DNA of 64,000 nucleotides from Halomicrobium urmianum. Its GTDB lineage: Archaea; Halobacteriota; Halobacteria; Halobacteriales; Haloarculaceae. The DNA lies in the NCBI RefSeq assembly GCF_020217425.1, contig NZ_CP084090.1, forward strand, positions 372,001-436,000, read 5' to 3'. The position numbers and the translations under genes were made by a program. Below the pieces are notes generated by a model. That model saw nothing but the letters and a program-made list of their open reading frames with translations, did no database searches and was not told where the DNA came from. Below, in pieces: positions 35,484 through 43,699 of the stretch (the stretch's first letter is position 1; every line of letters begins with the position of its first letter).

Positions 35484-36098
35484 GTGTCCGACGAAGCGCG
35501 TGCGTCGAGGGAGTCAGAATCAACGAATGTAACGCGGCCGGTCCGCACTGAGAGCGCCGGCCGCGGGCAGACGACGCTGGATTTCGCCATCGGGACGAGC
35601 CTGTTCCTGGGCATCGTGTTGCTGGTCTTCCTGTTCGTGCCCGGGGCGCTGGATCCGTTTACGCAGGGTGCCCAGGCGGAGACGGTGACGGCCGATCGCG
35701 TGGCCGACGACCTGGCCTACGGGCTCCTGGGGTCGCCGCGTGAGCCGGGCGTGCTCGACCGCGAGTGCACGGTCGCGTTCTTCGCCAACGAATCGCCCGG
35801 CGAGTGCCGGTTCGAGGGAGCGACGACCCACGAGCGGCTGGGGCTGTCGGACCGCAGGGGCGTCAACGTCACCGTCCGGGGGAACGTCTCGGGCGCACCG
35901 GACGGACCGAACCGGCTCTGCTGGAACGGGGACGACACCCGGCTCGCCGAGACCGACGACGGGGACTGCGGGTCGAGCGACGACGTCGCTCTGACGGCGG
36001 GCGATCCCCTGACGCAGACGGACACCTCGACGGTGACCGCCGTGCGAACCGTATCGCTGTTCCGAACGGACGTCACGATCCTGGTGGAGATGTGGTAA
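35484..36098 (+). CDS. Pilin-like protein, cassette 2 gene A (DUF7287-like, 204 aa)
   Basis: The GTG start opens a 28-residue charged leader, then RGQTTLDFAIGTSLFLGIVL: a prepilin-like site followed by one hydrophobic helix. Cys residues are scattered in the outer domain (DRECTVAFF, GECRF, NRLCWNG, DDGDCG). The end TVSLFRTDVTILVEMW matches the end of cassette 1 gene A after its frame is repaired. It heads a five-gene run with tiny gaps or overlaps. There is no ATPase or platform gene with this cassette, so the products would have to use the pilB-pilC machinery upstream, or another set elsewhere. Confidence 0.85.
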   Translation: MSDEARASRESESTNVTRPVRTESAGRGQTTLDFAIGTSLFLGIVLLVFLFVPGALDPFTQGAQAETVTADRVADDLAYGLLGSPREPGVLDRECTVAFFANESPGECRFEGATTHERLGLSDRRGVNVTVRGNVSGAPDGPNRLCWNGDDTRLAETDDGDCGSSDDVALTAGDPLTQTDTSTVTAVRTVSLFRTDVTILVEMW

Positions 36099-36099
36099 C

Positions 36100-36702
36100 G
36101 TGGGGCTGAAAATCATGGATGGAGACCGCGGGCAGGCGCACACGCTGGAGGCCATCGTGGCGGGGCTACTGCTGCTCAGCAGCGTCGTCTACGCGCTCCA
36201 GATGACGGCGGTGACGCCGCTATCAGCGAGCACGTCGAGCCAGCACATCGAGAACCAGCAGTCGTCGGTGGCGCGGGGCGTCCTGGCGGCGGCGGCCGAG
36301 CGGGACGCCCTGAGGCCGACCCTGCTCTACTGGAACAACGACTCCGCCGAGTTCCACGGGGCCCCGGGGACGGGCTATTACACCACGGGGCCACCGAACA
36401 CCACCTTCGGCGGCATGCTGGAGCGGGCGTTCGACGACGCCGCCATCGCGTACAACGTCGACGTCCGCTACCGGACGACCGACGGCGACGTGGCGCGCAA
36501 GCCGATGGTCCACCGCGGCGTCCCCAGCGACAACGCGGTGCGGTCGGCCCGCGCCGTCACGCTGACCGACGACGACCGACTGGTCGACCCCGACGGGTCG
36601 CGCAACGTGACGGTCGCCGAGTCGTCGACGTTCTACGCGGACGACCTGAACGGCACCGTCTACAACGTGGTCCGCGTGGAGGTGGTCGCGTGGCGCATCT
36701 GA
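36100..36702 (+). CDS. Pilin-like protein, cassette 2 gene B (DUF7288-like, 200 aa)
   Basis: MDGDRGQAHTLEAIVAGLLL contains the RG/Q prepilin-like junction and the start of the membrane helix. The start may be GTG 36100, one base after the preceding stop, or ATG 36115, which gives an N-terminus like that of gene B1. It ends YNVVRVEVVAWRI, almost the same as B1. The outer domain has several N-glycosylation sequons (such as NDS, NTT, NVT, NGT). Confidence 0.83.
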   Translation: MGLKIMDGDRGQAHTLEAIVAGLLLLSSVVYALQMTAVTPLSASTSSQHIENQQSSVARGVLAAAAERDALRPTLLYWNNDSAEFHGAPGTGYYTTGPPNTTFGGMLERAFDDAAIAYNVDVRYRTTDGDVARKPMVHRGVPSDNAVRSARAVTLTDDDRLVDPDGSRNVTVAESSTFYADDLNGTVYNVVRVEVVAWRI

Positions 36703-37628
36703 ACGGGGACCGCGGTCAGATCCTCCTCGTCGCCGCCCTGGCGCTGGCGGCCGTGTTCGTCCTGCTGACGGTCGTGGTCAACTCTGCCATCTTCACGGAG
36801 AACCTCGCGAGTCGGGGCGAGACGGTCGGCAGCGACGAGGCGCTCGCGCTCCGGGCCGCGGTGGTCGATAACGTCGGCGAGACGGTCGCGTACGCGAACC
36901 GGCACAACAACAGCGACTACGACGCGCTCGCACGGAACGTGACGGCTGAGACGGCCAACGTCAGCGCGGCGCTGAGCCGTCACTACGTCGCCGACGGCGT
37001 CGTCGTCGAGGTCACCGGCCCCAACGAGTTCGCCAACGGCACCCGAATCGTCGACGAGAACGAGAGCGGGTCGACCTTCGCGGGGGCCGACGGCAGCGTC
37101 GCGAACTGGACCGTGGCGACGGACGTGGACGGCGTCCGCGCCTACAGGCTCAACGTCTCGAACGGCAGCGTCAGTACGTTCGGCTCCGACGACGCGTTCT
37201 CACTGACCGTCGAGAACGACACCGCCGAGTGGCGAGCGAACTTCACGAGGAAATCGGGTACGTTCACCGTCGGCGTGGACGGAACGTCCGACGACGGGAC
37301 GTGTCAGGTCGCCGGCTCGCCCGAGTACGTCCGCGTCGACCTGACCGAGGGCACCGTCGCGGGCGAGCCCTGTGCGCCGCTGCAGTTCGCCCGGGACGTC
37401 TCGTCGCCCTACGACGTCAGCTACCGCAACGGCGACGCGGTGAGCGGGAACTACTCGCTGGTAGTGAACGAGAGCGGGCACAGCAACGACAACCTGACCG
37501 ACACGGCGGGCACGGACGATCCGTACGTTCACGACGCCGTCTACTCGGCCGACGTCCGGTACCGCTACGACGGACCGCAACTGCACTACGAGACGAACGT
37601 CACCGTCGCCCCGGGTGAGCCGGAATGA
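36690..37628 (+). CDS. Pilin-like protein, cassette 2 gene C (DUF7261-like, 312 aa)
   Basis: GTG start overlapping gene B2 by 13 bases, exactly as in cassette 1. After AHLNGDRGQILLVAALALAA comes one helix and VVNSAIFTENLASRGETVGS, homologous to C1. The outer domain is longer than in C1 (312 versus 277 residues) and carries many N-x-S/T sites, consistent with a glycosylated surface protein. It ends TVAPGEPE, overlapping gene D2 by four bases. Confidence 0.83.
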   Translation: MAHLNGDRGQILLVAALALAAVFVLLTVVVNSAIFTENLASRGETVGSDEALALRAAVVDNVGETVAYANRHNNSDYDALARNVTAETANVSAALSRHYVADGVVVEVTGPNEFANGTRIVDENESGSTFAGADGSVANWTVATDVDGVRAYRLNVSNGSVSTFGSDDAFSLTVENDTAEWRANFTRKSGTFTVGVDGTSDDGTCQVAGSPEYVRVDLTEGTVAGEPCAPLQFARDVSSPYDVSYRNGDAVSGNYSLVVNESGHSNDNLTDTAGTDDPYVHDAVYSADVRYRYDGPQLHYETNVTVAPGEPE

Positions 37629-38083
37629 CGGACCGGGCCGTCTCGTCGGCGCTGAACTACGCGCTGACGCTCGCGATCGCGACGCTGCTGGTCACCGGGC
37701 TGTTGATCGCGGGCATCGACTTCGTCGAGGCCCGACAGGACCAGGTGCTCAGGACGGAGCTGGCGGTGATCGGCGAGCAGGTCGCGGCCGACCTCGACCG
37801 CGCGAATCGGCTCGCGGCGGCCGGCGACGGGACCACGGCGGTGTGGATCAACCAGTCGTTCCCCGAGCGCGTCGCCGGGGCCCGGTACTGGGTGCGGCTC
37901 GAACCGGAGACGGGGTCGGAGCCGCCCCGGGTCGTCGTGGAGGCGACCGATCCCGCAGTGACGGCCGCGGTCCGGCTCAAGCAAACCGTGACGGTCGCCG
38001 AGTCGCGGACGGACGGGGGCGACGTGGCCGTCGTGTATAACGACAGCGGCGACCCGTCGACGCTGGAGGTGGCCGATGGCTGA
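37625..38083 (+). CDS. Pilin-like protein, cassette 2 gene D (DUF7266-like, 152 aa)
   Basis: MTDRAVSSALNYALTLAIAT and a single N-terminal helix are followed by FVEARQDQVLRTELAVIGEQ, the conserved stalk of the family. The remaining 90 residues are a small acidic domain. Paralogue of 30832-31314. The eight-base overlap with the next gene is also conserved between the cassettes. Confidence 0.82.
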   Translation: MTDRAVSSALNYALTLAIATLLVTGLLIAGIDFVEARQDQVLRTELAVIGEQVAADLDRANRLAAAGDGTTAVWINQSFPERVAGARYWVRLEPETGSEPPRVVVEATDPAVTAAVRLKQTVTVAESRTDGGDVAVVYNDSGDPSTLEVADG

Positions 38084-38819
38084 CCGGGCCGCCAGCGAGG
38101 TGCTGAGCTTCGCCATGGTGTTCGCGCTGGTCCTCGCGTCAGTGACCGTGGTGTCCGTCGGCGGGCTGGAGAGCCTCCAGACGGCGAGGGACGCCGAGCA
38201 ACTGGACAACGCCGAGCGGGCCTTTGACGTCCTCGCTGACAACTTCCGCGACGTCCACCAGCGGGGCGCGCCCAGTCGGGCGACGGAGATCAGCCTCGGC
38301 TCCGGCGAGCTGTACACCGGCGCGAACGTGACCGTCGAGGTCTCGGCCAACCGGAGCGACGGCGGGTGGGACAACGTCAGCCGCGAGGTCAGGCCGCTCG
38401 TGTACGGGGGCGAGAACGAGCGGGTCCTGACATACGAGGGCGGCGGGGTGTTCCGCAAGAACCGGTACGGCGGCCGCGCGCTGGTCGACCCGCCCTTCGT
38501 GTTCCGGGACGACCGCGTCCTGCTGACGCTGGTGGCGCCGCAGACCTCGACCGTCGAGAGCCACGGCGACGCGACGGTGCTGGTGCGGACGAACCGCGAG
38601 GACAGGGCCGTCCCGATCCACGGCGGCGACTACGACGACGTCTACCTCAACGTCACCTCGCCCCGGCGGAACCAGTGGCAGCGGTACCTGCGGACCGAGA
38701 CCGAGGCCGCGAACTGCGGTCCGAACGGCGACGACGAGGCGTACGTGGTCTGTCGGTACGACGATCCGGGGCAGCTCCACGTCGTGGTCTACGACCTCGG
38801 GCTGACCATCGAACGGTAG
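38076..38819 (+). CDS. Pilin-like protein, cassette 2 gene E (DUF7289-like, 247 aa)
   Basis: MADRAASEVLSFAMVFALVL with a single helix, then SVGGLESLQTARDAEQLDNA and ATEISLGSGELYTGANVTVE. The segment VLTYEGGGVFRKNRYGGRAL is the hallmark shared with genes E1, F1 and F2. It ends the plus-strand run; gene F2 converges on it after 51 bases. Confidence 0.83.
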   Translation: MADRAASEVLSFAMVFALVLASVTVVSVGGLESLQTARDAEQLDNAERAFDVLADNFRDVHQRGAPSRATEISLGSGELYTGANVTVEVSANRSDGGWDNVSREVRPLVYGGENERVLTYEGGGVFRKNRYGGRALVDPPFVFRDDRVLLTLVAPQTSTVESHGDATVLVRTNREDRAVPIHGGDYDDVYLNVTSPRRNQWQRYLRTETEAANCGPNGDDEAYVVCRYDDPGQLHVVVYDLGLTIER

Positions 38820-38870
38820 TCGACTCAGCTGCCTCGATCTGGCGCTATCCGCCGGTGGTTCGACGGGGCG

Positions 38871-40292
38871 CTATCCGTCGGTGATCTCGACCGGGTTCTC
38901 GGAGACGTGGAGGAAGGTGATGTAGATGACGTCGTCGCCGTTGAGGCTCAGCGAAGTGTCCTCGATGGCCTCGTCGTAGGTGAACTCGTTGGGATTGCCG
39001 TTGATGTCCATCGTCTGGCAGACGGCACCGCCCGTCAGGTTCGCGTTCCCGTTCAGGTCGCAGGTCGACCCCGGCGCGTAAATGAGGCCGACGTACTCGG
39101 CCTCCCCGTTGAAGTCGACCTCGCCGTCGGAGTGGACGGCCGTCTCCATGTTGCCGGCGTCGCCCTCGACGACGTTCACCTCTTCGCCGCCGTCGACGAC
39201 GAAGTCGTTCCTGACGTACACCGATACGGACTCGTCGTCGTCGACCGCCTCGAGCGTGACGTTTGTCGGCTCGTAGGCGCCGTCGACGAGGATGGTGACG
39301 TTGCCGTCCGGATCCTCGACGGTCAGCGACCCGTCGAAGGTACCGTCGTGGATGTACCAGCCGGCGCTGGTGACGGTGTCTCCCTCGGAAACGTCCGTGC
39401 AGTTGTCACCCCCACAGTCCGCGATGGCGTCCTCGATGCGGCTGTCGATCGTCGGGTAGTTCATCCCCTCGTCGTAGGGCTCCGGCGGGTCGTGGTTACC
39501 GTTGACCGTGACGCCGGCCTCGCTCGTCGTGGCTACGGCGTTCTCGTAGCTCTCGTTGATCGGGACGATCAGTTCCGCTCGCACCGTGTCCGCGGTGTGG
39601 TTGTAGTAGACCTTGCCGTCCGTCCGCTCGTCGAAGTAGCTCCCCCACGCCCGGTAGTACCGACTGCTGACGGTGACGTTGATCCGGCCTTCCCTGAGGG
39701 GGTTAGTCCGGTCCGCAGCGCGGTCTGGGAAGTGCTGGGTCGACGAGCCGTCCTTCCGGACGACGACCTGCCCGTCGAGCGACCGGTCGCCGGAGACGGT
39801 CACCAGCGGGAGCGTCAGCGTGGCGTCCCGATAGTGGAACTCCGGCGGCGAGATCATGCGGGCGCCGCCGGGACCGCCGCGCCAGACGCCGCCGCCCTGG
39901 TAGGCGATAGTCCGCTCGCCGTCGTCGTACGTGACCGCGCCGAGCGTGACGTCCATGAGCGACCTCGTGTCGCCGGTGCTCTCGTTCGTGACGGTGACGT
40001 TCATCCGCCCGGCGCCGCCGTGGACCCGATAGCTCGCGTCGCCGGCCTGCGAGAGCGGAACGCGCGTCTGCCGGGAGTTCCCCAGCGCCACGAGCGCCGT
40101 CTGCGAATCGAACTGCGTGAGCCCCTTCTCGGCCCGCTCGACGTCCAGCGACTGGCGGGTGTCGAGGATGGCCGACCCGCCGACGGTGACCACGAGCGCC
40201 GCCCCCGCGAGGACCATCGAGAGCACGAGGAGCACCCCCAGCGGCTCCGACTGCGCGCGCCCGTCGCCCTCGCTGCCCGCGCCGAATATCAT
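38871..40292 (-). CDS. Long pilin-like protein, cassette 2 gene F (DUF7289 + DUF7305-like, 473 aa)
   Basis: The N-terminus EGDGRAQSEPLGVLLVLSMV gives one membrane helix after a short leader. Residues about 60-230 are the DUF7289-like domain (RTIAYQGGGVWRGGPGGARM). The rest is a beta-rich domain ending AEYVGLIYAPGSTCDLNGNA, LTGGAVCQTMDINGN and VIYITFLHVSENPVE, the same C-terminal module as F1 but without the long run of beta-helix turns, so it is about 390 residues shorter. The gene is intact. It is transcribed toward gene E2, as F1 is toward E1. Confidence 0.83.
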   Translation of the reverse strand: MIFGAGSEGDGRAQSEPLGVLLVLSMVLAGAALVVTVGGSAILDTRQSLDVERAEKGLTQFDSQTALVALGNSRQTRVPLSQAGDASYRVHGGAGRMNVTVTNESTGDTRSLMDVTLGAVTYDDGERTIAYQGGGVWRGGPGGARMISPPEFHYRDATLTLPLVTVSGDRSLDGQVVVRKDGSSTQHFPDRAADRTNPLREGRINVTVSSRYYRAWGSYFDERTDGKVYYNHTADTVRAELIVPINESYENAVATTSEAGVTVNGNHDPPEPYDEGMNYPTIDSRIEDAIADCGGDNCTDVSEGDTVTSAGWYIHDGTFDGSLTVEDPDGNVTILVDGAYEPTNVTLEAVDDDESVSVYVRNDFVVDGGEEVNVVEGDAGNMETAVHSDGEVDFNGEAEYVGLIYAPGSTCDLNGNANLTGGAVCQTMDINGNPNEFTYDEAIEDTSLSLNGDDVIYITFLHVSENPVEITDG

Positions 40293-40698
40293 ACCGGCTA
40301 CATTGCTATCGCTCGTGATAAGTGCGGCGGCTGGTTACCAGTTGTCGTCCGACGCCAATTGAGAGAGCGTGACAGGCCGGTTCTGGTTCGACTGACTCGA
40401 CCCGGCTGGTATCAGCCCCGATATCGACTCCCGACTGGCGCGGGACCGTCCGTTCCGCCAACCGTCGGCTGACCGGCGGCCGCAGGCGGCGCTACAGCGG
40501 ACGCGCTATAGTAACGGTTTTAGGCGGGGAGGCGCGACCGTTTCGTGGGAACGGCACGACCGCAAATCCGACGCGTCGCCCGTTTGGGCGGCTTGGGATT
40601 GCGGCCGTGTTCGGCGCGGACCGGCAGTCGCCGGTCAGGGACGCCTGTCCCGTGCGCCAACACAGCGGCACCGACGGTTGTGCAGTTCCAACCCAACT
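40293..40698. other. Intergenic region before rps15
   Basis: This 406-base gap must carry the promoters of the divergent gene F2 and the ribosomal operon. CTATAGTAACGGTTTTAGG (40506-40524) is the main AT-rich block and would give rps15 a leader of roughly 150 bases; no TATA box is obvious closer to the ATG at 40699. For gene F2 the minus strand has ACTTATCACGAGCGATAGC at 40304-40322. No gene or RNA structure was recognised in the leader. Confidence 0.4.
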
Positions 40699-41163
40699 AT
40701 GGCACGAATGCACACCCGACGCCGCGGCTCGTCCAACTCTGACAAGCCCGCGGCAGACGAACCGCCGGAGTGGAGCGACGTGGACGAAGACGCCATCGAA
40801 GAGCGCGTGGTCGAGCTGGCCGAGCAGGGCCACTCGCCCAGCGAGATCGGCCTGAAGCTGCGCGACGAGGGCGTTCAGGGCACGCCGGTCCCGGACGTCT
40901 CCCTCGCGACGGGCAAGAAGATCAGCGAGATCCTCGAGGAGAACGACGCCGACCCCGACCTCCCCGAGGACCTGCGGAACCTGATGGAGCAGGCCGTCCG
41001 GCTGCGCGAGCACATGGACGAGAACCCCAACGACCATCAGAACAAGCGCGCGCTCCAGAACACGCAGTCGAAGATCCGTCGCCTCGCCGACTACTACCGC
41101 GGCGACGAACTCGACGAGGACTTCACCTACAGCTACGACAACGCCGTCGAGCTGCTCGAGTAG
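40699..41163 (+). CDS. rps15: 30S ribosomal protein S15 (154 aa)
   Basis: Archaeal/eukaryal-type S15 (eS13/uS15) with the N-terminal extension MARMHTRRRGSSNSDKPAAD, EWSDVDEDAIEERVVELAEQ, SEIGLKLRDEGVQGTPVPDV, and the rRNA-binding region ENPNDHQNKRALQNTQSKIR. The haloarchaeal protein is acidic and of the expected length. ATG 40699 is the standard start; a longer frame upstream is not conserved. It begins the operon rps15 - RecJ-like - pcc1 - rps3ae with no gap to the next gene. Confidence 0.97.
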   Translation: MARMHTRRRGSSNSDKPAADEPPEWSDVDEDAIEERVVELAEQGHSPSEIGLKLRDEGVQGTPVPDVSLATGKKISEILEENDADPDLPEDLRNLMEQAVRLREHMDENPNDHQNKRALQNTQSKIRRLADYYRGDELDEDFTYSYDNAVELLE

Positions 41164-42270
41164 ATGTCCGCAGCCGGTCGCGACCACGCGTCAGCCACGG
41201 CCGCCAGCGACGTCGCCGCCGCCGTCCGCGAGGCCGACTTCGTCCGCCTCGTGGCCCGCGCGGACGGGGACGCACTGGCAGCCGCGGGCGTGCTCGCCCG
41301 GGCGCTCGACGCCCGCGGCACGCCCTTCCAGGCGACCGTGGCGCGGCCGTTCGAGGACGCCGACCGCGGGACCGACGCCGACCTGACAGTCGCCGTCGGC
41401 CACGGCGGCCCCGCCGACGAGTCCGTTCGCGGCCGACCCGCGAGCGCGACCGCCTTCAAGGCCGTTCAGGAACTGGGCGTCGAGCCCGACGCGACGCTGG
41501 CGCTGGCCGGCGCCGTCGCCGCCGACGACCCCGGCGCGATCCCGTCGGCTCCGGAGCGGGCCGGCGTCGAGCGGCGGCCCGGCGTCGCCGTCCCGGTCGC
41601 CGACCTCGCGGACGGGCTGGCCCACACCACGCTCGTCCACGCCCCGTTCACGGGCGAGGAAGGGCGAGCGGCCGACGCGCTGGCCGACCTCGACCTCGGG
41701 GACGCCGTCGACGAGGAGGACCGCCGCAGGGTCGCCTCGCTGGTGGCCCTGACGGTCGCCGGCGATCCCGGCGCGACGGAGCGAGCGACCGAGGCCGTCG
41801 AGCGGGCGCTCCGGCCCCGCGTCGGCGGCCCGTTCGAGACGCTCGGCGGCTACGCCGACGTGCTCGACGCGACTGCGCGGGAACGGTCCGGCATCGCGGT
41901 GGCGCTGGCGCTGGGCGGCGACGTCCGCGAGGCGGCGCTGTCCGCCTGGCGTGACCACGCCGACCGGGCTCACGCGGCCGTCCGCGGGGCCGACGCGTCT
42001 CGCTACGAGGACCTGTCCGTCCTCCGCGACGCTGCCCCAGTCGGCACCGTCGCCCGCCTCGCGGCCGACTTCCGCTCGCCCGAGCCCGTGACGCTCGCGC
42101 TGGCCGGCGGCGAGGCCGCGGTCAGATCGACCGACGGCCGCGACGTCGCCGACGCCGTCGCCGCGGCCGCGAACGCCGTCAACGGAGAGGCAGTCGGGCG
42201 CGGCGACCGGGCGCGCGCACGAATCGACGACGCGGACGCCTTCGTCGCGGCGCTCCGGGAGGCACTATGA
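41164..42270 (+). CDS. RecJ/Cdc45-like protein with degenerate DHH motifs (368 aa)
   Basis: The position between rps15 and rps3ae is, as I recall, where many euryarchaea keep the RecJ/Cdc45 homologue (GAN-type) that works with GINS and MCM at replication forks. The N-terminal motif is RADGDALAAAGVLARALDAR, keeping Asp-Gly-Asp but not the preceding His-x-Asp of active DHH nucleases; the region DLTVAVGHGGPADESV stands where later catalytic Asp and His-His should be; the C-terminal part ALAGGEAAVRSTDGRDVADA resembles DHHA1. The loss of metal ligands suggests a structural, Cdc45-like role instead of a nuclease. The start abuts the rps15 stop, and the end overlaps pcc1 by four bases. Confidence 0.75.
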   Translation: MSAAGRDHASATAASDVAAAVREADFVRLVARADGDALAAAGVLARALDARGTPFQATVARPFEDADRGTDADLTVAVGHGGPADESVRGRPASATAFKAVQELGVEPDATLALAGAVAADDPGAIPSAPERAGVERRPGVAVPVADLADGLAHTTLVHAPFTGEEGRAADALADLDLGDAVDEEDRRRVASLVALTVAGDPGATERATEAVERALRPRVGGPFETLGGYADVLDATARERSGIAVALALGGDVREAALSAWRDHADRAHAAVRGADASRYEDLSVLRDAAPVGTVARLAADFRSPEPVTLALAGGEAAVRSTDGRDVADAVAAAANAVNGEAVGRGDRARARIDDADAFVAALREAL

Positions 42271-42503
42271 GACGCGCCGAGATCCGGACCACGCACGGCG
42301 ACGCCGAGACCGCCGAGCGGATCGCCGCCGCGATCAGCCCGGACAACACCGACGAGATGTCGACCCGGACCGACGGCGACGCCGTCGTGACCGCAGTCGA
42401 GCGCGAGACGACCGGCGGACTCCACGCGACCGTCGACGACTACGTCGTCAACCTCCGCGTAGCGGCACAGTTATCCGACCGACTCACTTCACACGACACA
42501 TGA
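42267..42503 (+). CDS. pcc1: KEOPS complex subunit Pcc1 (78 aa)
   Basis: Small protein of the Pcc1/CTAG family: AEIRTTHGDAETAERIAAAI, SPDNTDEMSTRTDGDAVVTA, and TTGGLHATVDDYVVNLRVAAQ at the C-terminus. Pcc1 is the dimerising subunit of KEOPS, which makes the tRNA modification t6A. It overlaps both its neighbours by four bases, so its level is tied to ribosomal proteins S15 and S3Ae. Confidence 0.85.
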   Translation: MRRAEIRTTHGDAETAERIAAAISPDNTDEMSTRTDGDAVVTAVERETTGGLHATVDDYVVNLRVAAQLSDRLTSHDT

Positions 42504-43144
42504 GCGAACGATCCGTCTCACGACAGAAGCAGGAAAAGCGGTGGTACACCGTGCTCGCCCCCGAGCAGTTCGACCGGGCCGAGCTCGGCCGCACCACCGC
42601 CGACGAACCGGACAAGGTGCTCGGACGCACCATCGAGACCACGCTGGGCGACCTCGAGGGCGACGCCAGCGAGAACAACACCAAGCTGACCTTCAAGATC
42701 AACGAGGTCGCCTCGGACTCCGCGTACACGGAGTTCGTCCGCCACGAGCTCACGCGGGACTACCTCCGCTCGCTCGTGCGCCGGGGCTCCTCGAAGATCG
42801 AGGCTTACGTCACCGTGCTGACCACGGACGACTACCGCGTCCAGATCCAGCCCGTGGCGTTCACGACCAAGAAGGCCGACGCCAGTCAGGAGCAGGCCAT
42901 CCGCCGGACGATGATCGACCTCGTCGAGGAGGCCGGCGACGAGCGGACCTTCCAGGACCTGATCGACTCGGTCGTGGAGGGCCGCCTCTCCTCGGCCATC
43001 TACGGCGAGGCCAAGGACGTCTACCCGCTGCGCCGCGTCGAGATCCAGAAGGCCACCCTCGAGGCCCGTCCCGAGGAGGTCGCCGAGGAAGAGGAGACCT
43101 CGGTCGCCGCCGACGCCGACGACGTCGACGTCGAGGCCGAATAA
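42500..43144 (+). CDS. rps3ae: 30S ribosomal protein S3Ae (eS1, 214 aa)
   Basis: Matches archaeal S3Ae/eS1: SVSRQKQEKRWYTVLAPEQF, LTFKINEVASDSAYTEFVRH, RDYLRSLVRRGSSKIEAYVT and IYGEAKDVYPLRRVEIQKAT. The acidic C-terminal tail is typical of haloarchaea. Last gene of the ribosomal operon; the next gene is convergent. Confidence 0.97.
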   Translation: MSERSVSRQKQEKRWYTVLAPEQFDRAELGRTTADEPDKVLGRTIETTLGDLEGDASENNTKLTFKINEVASDSAYTEFVRHELTRDYLRSLVRRGSSKIEAYVTVLTTDDYRVQIQPVAFTTKKADASQEQAIRRTMIDLVEEAGDERTFQDLIDSVVEGRLSSAIYGEAKDVYPLRRVEIQKATLEARPEEVAEEEETSVAADADDVDVEAE

Positions 43145-43231
43145 AGGACTTCGCGGCGGGGACTTCTTTCCGACCGCGACTGGGTAGCGGTCGCTCTGGA
43201 CGGCGACGGCCGGAACCGGACAGCGGCGGCA

Positions 43232-43651
43232 CTACTCCTCGACGACGATCCGACCGAGCATCTCGCCGGACTCGTGGGGCAGACAGACGTAGTCGTAGGT
43301 CCCGGGTACCTCGAAGGTGTGCTCGAAGGTCTGGGCCTCCGTCAGGACGCCGCCCGACCTGTTGCGCCAGGCGTCCCTCGCGGCTGACTCGCTGTCGTAG
43401 TCGCCGGAGGCGAAGTACGCCGCCTCGTCGGGGATACCGTCCTCGTAGGCGGTGACGGTGTGGCCCTGTTTGCTCGTGTTGCGCCAGACGACGGTGTCGC
43501 CCGCGGAGACGGTGTGCTCCTCGGGCCGGAACTCGATGGTAGACATCCCGATGTCGTACTCGTCGGCGCCGGAAGCACCGACTCCGAGACACCCCGCCAG
43601 TCCAGCGGCCGAGACGCCGGCCGCGGCCCGCAGGTACGCGCGGCGCTGCAT
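43232..43651 (-). CDS. Halocyanin-like blue copper lipoprotein (139 aa)
   Basis: MQRRAYLRAAAGVSAAGLAGC is a twin-arginine signal ending in a lipobox, so the protein is exported and lipid-anchored. The mature domain is a cupredoxin: the first copper His lies in GHTVTAYEDG, and the remaining ligands Cys, His and Met are in CLPHESGEM. Such halocyanins are small membrane-attached electron carriers. ATG 43651 was chosen to keep the Arg-Arg near the N-terminus; an ATG two codons upstream is possible. Confidence 0.9.
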   Translation of the reverse strand: MQRRAYLRAAAGVSAAGLAGCLGVGASGADEYDIGMSTIEFRPEEHTVSAGDTVVWRNTSKQGHTVTAYEDGIPDEAAYFASGDYDSESAARDAWRNRSGGVLTEAQTFEHTFEVPGTYDYVCLPHESGEMLGRIVVEE

Positions 43652-43699
43652 GCACATACCTCTCGGCCGGAGCGCCATAGACGAATCGCTTCCGGACGA

